Origin: Chryseobacterium gleum
GTDB lineage: Bacteria; Bacteroidota; Bacteroidia; Flavobacteriales_D; Sanyastnellaceae
Assembly: GCA_945869405.1 (NCBI GenBank)
Contig: CAMBPD010000004.1
Location: 1-45,928, forward strand
Reading direction: 5' to 3'
DNA length: 45,928 nucleotides
Part shown: in pieces, positions 1-8,528 of the stretch
How the letters are laid out: every line of letters begins with the position of its first letter
Numbering within the stretch: the first letter of the stretch is position 1
Position numbers and translations under genes: made by a program
The notes under the pieces: model-generated
Database searches by the model: none
What the model was told of the DNA's origin: nothing
The model's input: the letters and a program-made list of their open reading frames with translations, nothing else

Positions 1-2990
1 TCGCATACATTTATTGGAACATACATTTGTCCGCCAGGTATTTCGTCAAAAACAACTATCGCTACGGTTGCTATATCAGAGCACCCAAATTCATCACTGA
101 CCGTTACCGTGTACTCTACACTCGCTGAGGGGGTAGCAGTGGGAGTAGACGAGAGTGAGTTATCCAAAAAATCTGCGGGCGACCACACATACTCCACGCC
201 ACCGCCTGCCGATAAAACTGCGTTTTGACCATTGCAGAGGGTGACATCATCAGAAACCTCGGCATCCACAGCACTTACATCAACCACTACACTCAGTGTT
301 TCCGAATCGCATTCGTTTTCATCGACCACGAAATAGGTGGTAGAAACAGAAGGGCTTGCGATAGGGTTGGTGATATCCAATGCAGACAGCGTGATGTCAT
401 AGAGCCAATACAAATTATCTGTTCCTGTCGCGTTCAGTTGGGTCGTTTCATCTGCACACAACACGACATCATTTTGAATGGTTGGAGCTACATCCGGAAT
501 AATTATAACTTGTACCGAAGCGGTATCTGCCGTTGCACACAATGCGTTGTCGTAGCCCACAAGCTGTATGGTGTACTCACCACCCTCGCTAAACTGATGG
601 GTGGGTTCAAACTCAACACTTGAGTTTCCATCGCCAAAATCCCACATGTAATTTGATGCTCCAACCGTTGTATTGGTGAGTGCGACGACATCACTCACAC
701 AAACTTGCGCAGGGCCATCAATTGTAACCTCTGCCTGTATCGCGCTTAGATCGAACCGGAATACAGCCAAGTTACAACCTGTGCTTTCATTGGTATTGCT
801 CCATGCCCCGGGTGTTGTTGGGAAGTCATCATTGTTTTGACAGCCCGCGCACACCGCGTGGTAAACAGAACCGTTTTTATCGAACCGTGAAGTACCACCA
901 TCCACGTGTTCATTGCTTTCACTACCTCCTAAAAAAGAGCCGTAAAGCAGGTCTTGAGCATTTGGCGTAAGCACACACAAATAAAAATCACTTCCATCGG
1001 TGGTGCTTTGAAATGCATCTGGAGTTACGGGCAAGCCAAACGTTGTGCTTTGGTTAGCGTAGCAGTCGCCGCCCATGCCTGAGCAATTATTGGTGTTGAT
1101 GTCGCCACCCCAACCGCTGAAATAGATTTGCTCGCAATCACTTACTAAGAAAGCGGTAGGAGAAATATCAATGGCGCCGCTGCCATTACCCACCGTAGTA
1201 TTCCACTCCATGCTACTTAGGTCAGGGGTGAACTTGGTGATGAACTGGCCACTATTGGGCTGCCCATACAACCCTGGCGTGATGGGCATGTTGCCGGTAG
1301 ATTGGCCATAAGCATAAATGTTGCCTGCTGCATCGCTTTGCGCGAAATACACTTGATCGTAGGAAGGTGTGCCCACAAACGTGCCTGCCACCAATGCAAA
1401 GTTTTCGGGATTAATGACTGCGATGTATCCGTCTGTTTCTCCATTCCAAGTTGGGTCTGCAGCGGTTGGTGTTACCCAAGAAAAGTTTGCGCTTTGCGTG
1501 CCTCCTGCGATTATTAATTGGCCCGAGGAATTGAATTCGACGGCATAGCAAGCGTCACGACCACCACCACCAATGTATCTGCTCAAAAGAAGCGAGTTTA
1601 GGTTAGGAGATAGCTTGAAGAGAACACCATCAAAATTGCCACCACCGAAGCTACCCGAGGTCACCGGAAAGTCGTCGCTTCGTGTAATCGTTACCACGTA
1701 TACGTTGTCTTGTGCGTCCACATTCACTTGGCCTCTAAAAGGGTCGCCGTAGTTATACCACAGTTGATCTGCATTGTTCAGTCCATCGTTGTCGCTTCCC
1801 CCAATAAATGTAGACGCCAAGAGCGATCCATCGGTATTGAATTTGGCAATAAACAAATCTGATCCGTTGGGGTGTTCGCCCGTGAAAAAACCACTCATAG
1901 TCAATGGCGGACCGCCTACAAAGGCAGATTGAAACGCTCCAGATTGTATGGGAAAATCTGAGCTACCTGTAACCCCAAAAACGATAATTCTATCTTCACT
2001 ATCCACCACAACGCTGTGAGGTGTTTCCTGCCTCGATCCTCCCAAATAAGAACTGTACAACAACTGCGCTCCCTCCGAATTAAACTTTGAGATAGCGATA
2101 TCAAAATCATTGGTGCTAGCGGCATTAAAGGTTGTAGAAAATGCTCCTACTGTAGTCGGATATCCGGGAGCAAAAACAACCGACCCCGCTATGAGATTGC
2201 CCTCCGAGTCGTCGCACGCTGTAAAGCCCCAACTATTGGCTGGTGAGCCTATGAATGTCGAAAAAGCGATTTCCGGATCGATCACAAGAGGCAGCGTTCT
2301 ATCATAGCGACCCAATCGAAAACTCAGAACCTCGTCTTGCAGAACATAACTGCAGGAGATCTCCATCATTTTACCTTCAATAATTTGGTAGGCATACGGC
2401 TGCTTTTCAATGACCGTTTGAACAGTGGTGTGGATGAGAAGGTTGGTAGCATTATCGTGTGAAACGAGCGAGCACGAAGCCCCCTCGATGGCCACTTTAA
2501 CGAGCGAAGGATCTGCGCCCGCCTCAATGATCCAATCGTATTTCAGTTTGCCTTCGGCGGTATACATCAGCACATCAATACCCGGAAAAACCTCATGCAT
2601 GCGTGTTCGGCCAAAGACGGCGCAATGGTTTACCTGAGCCTCGGTCTGTGATGAGGTGTAATAATTGTAATAATGCTTCCCCGGTTGTTCTCCGGAAGTA
2701 GATTGAGCGCGGCCGTTCACAAAATTCACTCGATAGGTATGGCCATGAAGCGAGTCTGAGTCGGCCTTTCCATGTGTGTTATGCAACCGACTCAACTCCG
2801 AGGGCTCATACAGCTGATAGGTAAACCCCGTCGTTTCGGTCCAAAGAAACCCGGCGGTTAAGGGAGTTTGAAAAGCCACTTGCTCGGGCCACTGCCCTTG
2901 ATTCGCGATCCACTCGGGCTGGGCAAAAACTATAGTCCCCGCCAAACAAGCGAAACAAGTAAGAAAGATATAGGGCCGCAAGCATGACAT
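1..2990 (-). CDS. Large secreted SBBP-repeat/PKD protein, 3' end beyond window
   Basis: An open frame of 996 codons starts at ATG 2990 and runs unbroken off the left edge, so the C terminus is missing. The start MSCLRPYIFLTC opens a signal peptide ending near residue 24 (VFA/QP). Residues about 25-230 (WIANQGQWPEQVAF) resemble the DUF7948 domain that heads many flavobacterial surface proteins. Residues about 240-720 hold repeated units of the SBBP type, with recurring YLGG or FIGG, then VDxxDNxYV and a DFP motif. A PKD domain (WDFGDGNSS) lies near residue 783, followed by Ig/PKD-like repeats rich in Cys and Thr. Family knowledge suggests a cell-surface adhesin-like protein exported by T9SS, probably with a gliding-motility type (type B) C-terminal signal. 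That signal is outside the window, so the export route is inferred. Function unknown. Confidence 0.85.
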   Translation of the reverse strand, partial: MSCLRPYIFLTCFACLAGTIVFAQPEWIANQGQWPEQVAFQTPLTAGFLWTETTGFTYQLYEPSELSRLHNTHGKADSDSLHGHTYRVNFVNGRAQSTSGEQPGKHYYNYYTSSQTEAQVNHCAVFGRTRMHEVFPGIDVLMYTAEGKLKYDWIIEAGADPSLVKVAIEGASCSLVSHDNATNLLIHTTVQTVIEKQPYAYQIIEGKMMEISCSYVLQDEVLSFRLGRYDRTLPLVIDPEIAFSTFIGSPANSWGFTACDDSEGNLIAGSVVFAPGYPTTVGAFSTTFNAASTNDFDIAISKFNSEGAQLLYSSYLGGSRQETPHSVVVDSEDRIIVFGVTGSSDFPIQSGAFQSAFVGGPPLTMSGFFTGEHPNGSDLFIAKFNTDGSLLASTFIGGSDNDGLNNADQLWYNYGDPFRGQVNVDAQDNVYVVTITRSDDFPVTSGSFGGGNFDGVLFKLSPNLNSLLLSRYIGGGGRDACYAVEFNSSGQLIIAGGTQSANFSWVTPTAADPTWNGETDGYIAVINPENFALVAGTFVGTPSYDQVYFAQSDAAGNIYAYGQSTGNMPITPGLYGQPNSGQFITKFTPDLSSMEWNTTVGNGSGAIDISPTAFLVSDCEQIYFSGWGGDINTNNCSGMGGDCYANQSTTFGLPVTPDAFQSTTDGSDFYLCVLTPNAQDLLYGSFLGGSESNEHVDGGTSRFDKNGSVYHAVCAGCQNNDDFPTTPGAWSNTNESTGCNLAVFRFDLSAIQAEVTIDGPAQVCVSDVVALTNTTVGASNYMWDFGDGNSSVEFEPTHQFSEGGEYTIQLVGYDNALCATADTASVQVIIIPDVAPTIQNDVVLCADETTQLNATGTDNLYWLYDITLSALDITNPIASPSVSTTYFVVDENECDSETLSVVVDVSAVDAEVSDDVTLCNGQNAVLSAGGGVEYVWSPADFLDNSLSSTPTATPSASVEYTVTVSDEFGCSDIATVAIVVFDEIPGGQMYVPINVC

Positions 2991-3086
2991 CCAAGATGAA
3001 GACTCAATAGGCACTCAGAAGGTTGAGCGACAATTATTCTTATACCAAATATCGATGACGTTTACAGTGAACTTAAAAAACGTTCA

Positions 3087-4070
3087 TTAAATAAGTGCAT
3101 GGATGACGCACCAAATGGAGGAAATAACCAAGGCATAAAAAAAGAAGGGCGCCACAAGCGATATTCGATAGTTTGCAAACCAATAGCCTAAGAGAAAAGC
3201 CACAGGGAGCAGCAGTGCCATTACAATCCACTTCCACACGAGCACGTAGGCAAGCAGGTAGGAGCCTCCAATAGAAAGAGCTACCACAAAGAAAATGGTG
3301 CGAACTGTTTTTGCCTTATTTGAAGATCTTTCGGATAGAAAAAGGTATCGCGGAATGGAAAACAAGAGCGACAACATTGCTATGAATCCGAATATGCGTT
3401 CTGATTTATTCCAACCCCCAAAAAAAGATTGGACATCAAAACTGACCCATTTATGGAACAAAACCATGCCCTTTATATCATCCTGGAAGTACAGCCATGA
3501 CACCCAGTATCCGAAGGGCACTGCGAAAGCAATAACCGGCAATATGTATTCGCGCCAATTGAATGAACGCGTCGCAGCAGTTCCGACCCAAATTCCCAAC
3601 ACCAAAATCAAATACGGAGGAAAGCACACGGCGCCCAAGCCATACCAAAATCCCGATTCAAAATACTCGGCCAACACGCGAGGTTGATTGAAGATCTTAA
3701 GGTGATTGTTTAACCCAAACAACACGAACAGATTCGCAAGTAACACAGGGACCGATAGCTGGATAATCGCCAGCGTGGTGGCCAAAAGTGAATACACCAA
3801 AGCGGGCACAAAAACAGGCACGTCAAAGAATTCGTGCTTATTGAACACACTATTGGTCAGGTAAGCGCCAACTAGAATTAGAAACGCACTCAAAGCTGCC
3901 AACGCCCATGAGTCCGTATACCATCCCAGTAAAAAACGATCGAGAGGAAAACCAGCGTCAAACGCAACAAGGCGCCCTCTTTCAGCCGCAAGGCACAAGA
4001 CGGTAATCGTTGTCAATGGCAACAAGGCCAGTGATAAGGGTTGGTTCGATGCGTAGCTGCGTAAAATCAT
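3087..4070 (-). CDS. DUF6427 family integral membrane protein
   Basis: 327 residues with about eight or nine hydrophobic segments and little soluble domain. The central part matches my recollection of the Bacteroidota DUF6427 family: AYLTNSVFNKHEFF, then a helix with PVLLANLFVLFGL, then RSFNWREYILP. Function is unknown. In flavobacteria the family usually sits beside purD and a small DUF6341 protein. Both are here, although the small gene is on the opposite strand. The start at 4070 lies only five bases after CACTTTTG (4083-4076), one mismatch from the TAnnTTTG promoter element, so the transcript may start at or next to the ATG. The stop is 96 bases before the start of the SBBP gene. Confidence 0.75.
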   Translation of the reverse strand: MILRSYASNQPLSLALLPLTTITVLCLAAERGRLVAFDAGFPLDRFLLGWYTDSWALAALSAFLILVGAYLTNSVFNKHEFFDVPVFVPALVYSLLATTLAIIQLSVPVLLANLFVLFGLNNHLKIFNQPRVLAEYFESGFWYGLGAVCFPPYLILVLGIWVGTAATRSFNWREYILPVIAFAVPFGYWVSWLYFQDDIKGMVLFHKWVSFDVQSFFGGWNKSERIFGFIAMLSLLFSIPRYLFLSERSSNKAKTVRTIFFVVALSIGGSYLLAYVLVWKWIVMALLLPVAFLLGYWFANYRISLVAPFFFYALVISSIWCVIHALI

Positions 4071-4075
4071 TTCGA

Positions 4076-4083
4076 CAAAAGTG
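4076..4083 (-). promoter_or_regulatory. Near-consensus -7 element for the DUF6427 gene
   Basis: CACTTTTG differs at one base from the Bacteroidota -7 consensus TAnnTTTG and ends five bases before the ATG at 4070. I found no TTG (-33) element at the usual 17-21 base spacing. Confidence 0.35.
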
Positions 4084-4130
4084 CGGCAACAAAAATGATG
4101 GTAACCGTAGGTGATTTGAACAACCTCGCT

Positions 4131-4138
4131 TAGATTTG
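4131..4138 (+). promoter_or_regulatory. Promoter -7 element (TAGATTTG) for the DUF6341-like gene
   Basis: Exact match to TAnnTTTG, 19 bases before the ATG at 4158, predicting a short leader. No well-spaced TTG upstream element was found. Confidence 0.5.
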
Positions 4139-4157
4139 CCGCACAAATTTTTCAACC

Positions 4158-4346
4158 ATGAATCTACAAAGTATCCTTAAGCCAATAGTTGACGGCTTTC
4201 AATGGACTTTCAAGAATGTAATAGAGCCAATAGGTCCTACGATGAATTGGATTTGTATTGTATTCGCATTCCTGGCTATCGCCTACTGGTTGAGACGTCA
4301 GAAAGCCTATACCGCTAAAGCAACAAAAGAAGGCACTACAGCCTAA
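4158..4346 (+). CDS. Small DUF6341-like membrane protein
   Basis: 62 residues: an amphipathic N-terminal half (MNLQSILKPIVDGFQWTF), one clear transmembrane helix around residues 28-46 (MNWICIVFAFLAIAYWL), and a basic, Lys/Thr-rich tail. Length, the NWI...YWLRR pattern and the position between purD and a DUF6427 gene agree with DUF6341, a short flavobacterial family of unknown function. The gene is supported by an exact TAGATTTG promoter element 19 bases upstream and a strong terminator 24 bases downstream, so it is more than a chance frame. It is transcribed towards purD and away from the DUF6427 gene. Family assignment is from memory and moderate. Confidence 0.65.
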   Translation: MNLQSILKPIVDGFQWTFKNVIEPIGPTMNWICIVFAFLAIAYWLRRQKAYTAKATKEGTTA

Positions 4347-4370
4347 GAGGCAGTGGTTCAACATAGATTA

Positions 4371-4396
4371 CCCCACCCAAGTAAGGTGGGGTTTTT
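4371..4396 (+). terminator. Rho-independent terminator after the DUF6341-like gene
   Basis: Perfect 7-bp stem CCCCACC/GGTGGGG with a 7-base loop, followed directly by TTTTT. The U-tract is on the plus strand only, so it serves the small gene and not purD. Confidence 0.85.
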
Positions 4397-4451
4397 AATG
4401 CGCTAACGCATACAAAAAAACGGAAAACTAGTAGTTAAAACGAGCGTTGAA

Positions 4452-5723
4452 TCACACCAAATCTTTCCCCAAATCTCTCCGGAAATATTTACCCTTCCAA
4501 TGAATAGCATCAGCATTTGCATAGGATGTATTCAACGCTTCATGGATGGTATTGCCGTAGGATGTTATGGCCAACACACGACCGCCATTGGTCTTCAGCA
4601 CATCGGATTCTAGCCTTGTTCCTGCGTGAAACACCAAGCTTCCGCTTACTTGTTCAAGGCCGGATATTTCATTTCCCTTTTCATACTCTTCGGGATAACC
4701 ACCCGCCACGAGCATGACAGTTGCTGCAGCTCGAGTATCAAACTCAATCGTCATCCCTTTCAAGTTGCGCGATCCTGCGGCATACAACAAAGGCAATATA
4801 TCGCTCGCTATCCGAGGCATGACCACCTCTGTTTCCGGGTCACCCATTCGGCAATTGTATTCGATCACAAATGGTTCGCCACCAACACTGATTAGACCAA
4901 AAAAAACAAACCCTGTGTATCGCATGCCTTCCTCGCGTATGCCGAGCATGGTTGGCTTAACGATGCGCTCCACGACCTTGTGCATGAACGATTCATCTGC
5001 AAATGGCACAGGGCTCACTGCGCCCATGCCACCAGTATTCAACCCAGTATCGCCCTCGCCAATTCGCTTGTAATCCTTTGCCTCGGGCAAAAGCACGAAA
5101 TCCAACCCATCGGTTAGTGCAAAAACAGAGAGTTCAATACCCGAAAGAAACTCCTCCACTACTACTCGTGAGCTCGACGCTCCAAACTGACCGCCTAGCA
5201 ACGTTTTAAGGGCCTGGTGAGCCTCGTCTAATGTGGATACAATGAGGACGCCCTTTCCTGCGGCCAGGCCATCCGCTTTGAGCACATACGGCCCCGGCAA
5301 TGAGTTCAGATAAGCGAGTCCCTGTTGTAATGTTTCTGGAGTAAACGTGGCATAGCCTGCGGTGGGTATGCCGTTACGTTGCATAAACTGCTTTGCAAAA
5401 TCTTTGCTCCCTTCCAACTGCGCCGCGAAGCGATCGGGCCCCACGAACTTCACGTTCTTCAATGACTCTGTTTCGTAGAAATAATCGGCCAACCCTTCAA
5501 CCAAAGGAACCTCGGGGCCCACAACCACTAGGGTTATGTGGTTTTGCAACACTAGGTCTCGAATGGAATCGAAATCACTCAACGAACAAGGGAGGTTCGT
5601 TGCAAAGTGAGCCGTTCCTGGATTACCAGGGGCGATAAACAATTGCTTCAATACAGGGCTTTTCGATACTTTCCAGCCCAACGCATGCTCACGACCGCCG
5701 GAGCCTAAAATCAATACATTCAT
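4452..5723 (-). CDS. purD: Phosphoribosylamine--glycine ligase (GAR synthetase)
   Basis: Second step of de novo purine synthesis: ATP-dependent joining of glycine to 5-phosphoribosylamine. 423 residues, the usual PurD length. The N-terminal motif MNVLILGSGGREHALGW is diagnostic. The ATP-grasp core follows (VLKADGLAAGKGV), then GFVFFGLI and the metal/ATP motif EYNCRMGDPETEVVMPR. I chose ATG 5723 because translation from it begins exactly at the conserved Rossmann strand. A TTG at 5744 would add seven residues without similarity. The gene lies 80 bases downstream of dusB on the same strand. CAAATTTG, one mismatch from the promoter consensus, lies 16 bases upstream, so it may have its own promoter. 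No U-tailed terminator follows. Confidence 0.96.
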   Translation of the reverse strand: MNVLILGSGGREHALGWKVSKSPVLKQLFIAPGNPGTAHFATNLPCSLSDFDSIRDLVLQNHITLVVVGPEVPLVEGLADYFYETESLKNVKFVGPDRFAAQLEGSKDFAKQFMQRNGIPTAGYATFTPETLQQGLAYLNSLPGPYVLKADGLAAGKGVLIVSTLDEAHQALKTLLGGQFGASSSRVVVEEFLSGIELSVFALTDGLDFVLLPEAKDYKRIGEGDTGLNTGGMGAVSPVPFADESFMHKVVERIVKPTMLGIREEGMRYTGFVFFGLISVGGEPFVIEYNCRMGDPETEVVMPRIASDILPLLYAAGSRNLKGMTIEFDTRAAATVMLVAGGYPEEYEKGNEISGLEQVSGSLVFHAGTRLESDVLKTNGGRVLAITSYGNTIHEALNTSYANADAIHWKGKYFRRDLGKDLV

Positions 5724-5803
5724 GACAGGTTCTTTGGGGTGCAAATTTGAGCGGAAAGGCGGAAGTGATGGGGTTAATTTTTAAACATCCCCCACATAGC
5801 TTA

Positions 5804-6799
5804 TTAGACCAAGAAGTCCACACCGTCATACTTCGAGACGATGGCCTCAAGCTTTCGCAACACCACTTCTGCATCGTTGGAGGTCACGAGTTCCATGCGA
5901 TCCTCTTTAAAATGAGGAATACCTTTAAAATAGTTGCTGTAGTGCCGGCGCATTTCGAGCACCCCTAAGATTGGGCCCTTCCACTTCAACGAAAATTCAA
6001 AATGCCTTCTGCATGCCTCAACGCGCATGGAAATAGTTGGTGGTGGCAATTTCTCGCCTGTTCGCACGAAGTGCTTTATCTCGTTGAAAATCCATGGGTA
6101 ACCTATACTAGCCCTGCCAACCATAATTCCATCCACACCATACTTGCTTTTGTATTCCATTGCCTTTTCGGGTGAGTCAATGTCGCCATTGCCGAAAATT
6201 GGAATGCGCATGCGTGGGTTCTCTTTAATTTTTGAGATAAGCGTCCAATCTGCCGAGCCCTTATACATCTGCACACGTGTTCTACCGTGCACTGTAAGCG
6301 CCTGAATGCCTATGTCTTGCAACCGCTCGGCTACCTCCACGACATTCTTAGTGTCTTCATCCCAACCCAACCTTGTTTTCACAGTAACTGGTAGCTTAGT
6401 GGCTTTCACAATTGCCTCCGTCATCGCAACCATCTTGGGGATATCCTTCAATATACCTGCGCCCGCTCCCTTGCAAGTCACCTTGCTCACCGGACAGCCG
6501 TAATTGATGTCTAATAAATCGGGATTTGTTGACTCAATTATTTCCGCGCACTTCACCATTGTTTCTATGTCGCTTCCAAAAATTTGGACCCCGATTGGTC
6601 TTTCGTACTCAAAAATATCAAGCTTCATTCGGCTCTTGGCCGCATCTCGTATAAGGCCTTCACTGCTTATAAACTCAGTGTACATCATGTCCACGCCATT
6701 CTCTTTGCACACCAATCGAAACGGCGGATCACTAACGTCCTCCATGGGCGCGAGCAAGAGCGGGAAATCCGGCAATTCGATGTTACCAATTTTAATCAT
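5804..6799 (-). CDS. dusB: tRNA-dihydrouridine synthase (DusB-like)
   Basis: FMN-dependent reductase that makes dihydrouridine in tRNA D-loops. 331 residues as a TIM-barrel: APMEDVSDPPFR at residues 17-28, the catalytic cysteine in INYGCPVSKV (Cys102), the barrel motif GRTRVQMYKGSADW, and the FMN phosphate site GNGDIDSPEKA ... GIMVGRASIGYPWIF. ATG 6799 is chosen because MIKIGNIELPDFPLLLAPM begins the conserved first strand. The longer frame upstream would run into the CPBP gene's promoter. An exact -7 element, TATCTTTG, lies 15 bases upstream. The gene is divergent from the CPBP gene with only 41 bases between the starts. Confidence 0.95.
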   Translation of the reverse strand: MIKIGNIELPDFPLLLAPMEDVSDPPFRLVCKENGVDMMYTEFISSEGLIRDAAKSRMKLDIFEYERPIGVQIFGSDIETMVKCAEIIESTNPDLLDINYGCPVSKVTCKGAGAGILKDIPKMVAMTEAIVKATKLPVTVKTRLGWDEDTKNVVEVAERLQDIGIQALTVHGRTRVQMYKGSADWTLISKIKENPRMRIPIFGNGDIDSPEKAMEYKSKYGVDGIMVGRASIGYPWIFNEIKHFVRTGEKLPPPTISMRVEACRRHFEFSLKWKGPILGVLEMRRHYSNYFKGIPHFKEDRMELVTSNDAEVVLRKLEAIVSKYDGVDFLV

Positions 6800-6813
6800 T
6801 GCAAAAAGCGGAT

Positions 6814-6836
6814 GCAAAGATACTTTGCTTCCTTTG
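6814..6836. promoter_or_regulatory. Divergent promoter between dusB and the CPBP gene
   Basis: Minus strand: TATCTTTG at 6822-6815, an exact TAnnTTTG match serving dusB. Plus strand: TTCCTTTG at 6829-6836, one mismatch, four bases before ATG 6841. The two overlap a 6-bp inverted repeat, GCAAAG ATA CTTTGC (6814-6828). The whole 41-base interval must carry both starts of transcription. Confidence 0.55.
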
Positions 6837-6840
6837 TACC

Positions 6841-7797
6841 ATGAACTCATTATTAAAAAGCTTGAGTGCTTTACCACAACTAATTCTGTTCACCTCACTT
6901 ACACTAGCCTGCATCGGCTTGGGAACGATTGTGGCCATGGGGGTTGGCACCTCAGTATTTGGCATTCCGCTTGTCGATCTTCCGCTTGTATTGTCGCAGC
7001 CCGAGCCTCGCTATGCGCATGCCCTCATATGGATGAATAATGTTACCCAGTTAGTTGGTTTTGCATTGCCCGTTTTTCTCTACCTTATTCTTTTTGGGGG
7101 TTCTTCGGTTCACAACCTCATGCTCAGCAAACGGGGCGTACTTCTTTTGGTTGCCCCTGTGATTATTATCTGCGCAGCTCCACTAATCGATATTTCAGCA
7201 TTCATAAACAGCCTTCTCATTCCAGAAAATTCGTGGCTAGAGCGCACGTTCAAGCCAACGGAAGAACTTGCGGAACGCATTACGCGAATGTTTTTAGACC
7301 CCATGACGGGTGTGCCAACAGGGGTAGCATTTTTGAGCATTGCCATTATTCCAGCGGTATGCGAAGAATTGGTGTTTCGCGGAGTCATGCTGCCGCTTTT
7401 CGCTAAGATGACACGCAATATCCACGTTGCAATTTGGACCACGGCCTTTCTTTTCAGCTTAATACATGTACAGTTTTATGGCTTTCTGCCACGCATGTTT
7501 ATGGGGGCATTGTTGGGATACCTTGTTATTTGGAGTGGAAGTTTATGGAGCTCAATTCTCGCACACTTCGTCAATAACGCCTCTGCTTTTCTGATGTTTC
7601 AGCATTACGGAACACTCGAAACCCCTGAAAACAGTCTCTTTAGCCATTGGGGATTCTACGCTTTAGCAACCCTCATTTTCGCTGCGCTTGTGCGCTTCTC
7701 TCTTCAGAAAAGCTCTTGGCCGAGGAACAGTTTCAACTACTTGGGAATTCCTGATGAACAGGGAAGGCGACCAACGGCAGACCTATTAAACACTTAA
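6841..7797 (+). CDS. CPBP family intramembrane glutamic protease
   Basis: 318 residues with about eight transmembrane segments. It has the three CPBP (Rce1-like, formerly CAAX/Abi) motifs: EELVFRG with Glu175-Glu176, FSLIH with His209, and HFVNN with His242 and Asn245, the residues expected to bind the catalytic water. Family members are membrane proteases or protein-maturation factors. The substrate here is unknown. I start at ATG 6841 because it opens a typical N terminus before the first helix and leaves the intergenic promoter free. An upstream ATG at 6799 would overlap the dusB start. The last 12 bases overlap the 3' end of ispD on the other strand. Confidence 0.88.
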   Translation: MNSLLKSLSALPQLILFTSLTLACIGLGTIVAMGVGTSVFGIPLVDLPLVLSQPEPRYAHALIWMNNVTQLVGFALPVFLYLILFGGSSVHNLMLSKRGVLLLVAPVIIICAAPLIDISAFINSLLIPENSWLERTFKPTEELAERITRMFLDPMTGVPTGVAFLSIAIIPAVCEELVFRGVMLPLFAKMTRNIHVAIWTTAFLFSLIHVQFYGFLPRMFMGALLGYLVIWSGSLWSSILAHFVNNASAFLMFQHYGTLETPENSLFSHWGFYALATLIFAALVRFSLQKSSWPRNSFNYLGIPDEQGRRPTADLLNT

Positions 7798-8460
7798 CGT
7801 CCATTCGGCCCAACGCAAGTCTTCTGGAGTAGTTACTTTAATGTTTTCTCTATTGCCCTCTACGAGTAGAATGGAATAACCCGCTGATTCTACCACGGAA
7901 GCATCATCGGTAAAAGAGGGGCTATAAGGCTGGGTAAACGCTTTTCGTAATACAGCCAATTGAAAGCACTGAGGGGTTTGCACAATTCGAAGGTTCGAGC
8001 GTTCTGTTGCTCGATTAACTTCGCCTTGTACCTCCCGCACGCTGTCATTTACCGCGATCACAGGAACGGCGCTTCCGTGCTTCTCTGCCATTTCGAAGCA
8101 TCTCATCAGGGTATTCACATCTACAAATGGTCTAACACCGTCATGAATCCCGACCACAGCGTGCTCGCTTGTGATTGTGTCCAATGCACATTTTACAGAA
8201 TGGAAACGCTCTTCACCTCCACCGACAACTGTATGTGGAACATCAAAGGCAAACGCCTCGAGCTGCTCTTGCCAATATGCAAAATAGTCTGGATGCAAAA
8301 CCAATAACAAGCTCATTGAACGATCAAACGTATGCAGTCTGTGCAGGGTGTGCATGAGTATCGGCTTGCCCGCCACAACTAAGAACTGCTTGGGAAGGAC
8401 TGCGCCCATGCGCCTGCCGCTTCCCGCAGCAACAACTATGGTATACCGATTACTCTGCAT
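7786..8460 (-). CDS. ispD: 2-C-methyl-D-erythritol 4-phosphate cytidylyltransferase
   Basis: Transfers CMP from CTP to MEP, the third step of the non-mevalonate isoprenoid pathway. 224 residues, close to the usual 230. Motifs: the nucleotide-binding loop VVAAGSGRRMGAVLPKQF at residues 9-26, GKPILMHTL, the substrate motif HDGVRPFV around residue 105, and TDDASVVE. It is not fused to IspF. It lies 68 bases downstream of the large T9SS gene on the same strand, with no obvious terminator between them, and is convergent with the CPBP gene, overlapping it by 12 bases. Confidence 0.95.
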   Translation of the reverse strand: MQSNRYTIVVAAGSGRRMGAVLPKQFLVVAGKPILMHTLHRLHTFDRSMSLLLVLHPDYFAYWQEQLEAFAFDVPHTVVGGGEERFHSVKCALDTITSEHAVVGIHDGVRPFVDVNTLMRCFEMAEKHGSAVPVIAVNDSVREVQGEVNRATERSNLRIVQTPQCFQLAVLRKAFTQPYSPSFTDDASVVESAGYSILLVEGNRENIKVTTPEDLRWAEWTLSV

Positions 8461-8528
8461 GACACAAGTAAACTACCAGCAACTTCGGAAGGGCATTCTC
8501 ATTTTCCATGCAATCCCCCGTCAGAAAA

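Noticed and set aside
1-2990. Tandem DNA repeats in the SBBP region
   Set aside because: The repetition is at protein-motif level; the underlying DNA copies are diverged and not a nucleotide repeat or CRISPR-like array.
2806-2994. A short frame starting with TTG at 2994 on the minus strand
   Set aside because: The +1-related frame from ATG 2990 gives a signal peptide and 996 uninterrupted codons with SBBP and PKD domains; the short one is a shadow.
4398-4411. Hairpin ATGCG-CTAA-CGCAT as a purD terminator
   Set aside because: Only five base pairs and no U-tract after it on the minus strand; not counted as a terminator.
6504-7040. A 178-codon open frame on the plus strand across the dusB-CPBP junction
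   Set aside because: It runs antisense through dusB and out of frame through the CPBP gene; the two real genes explain the region fully.
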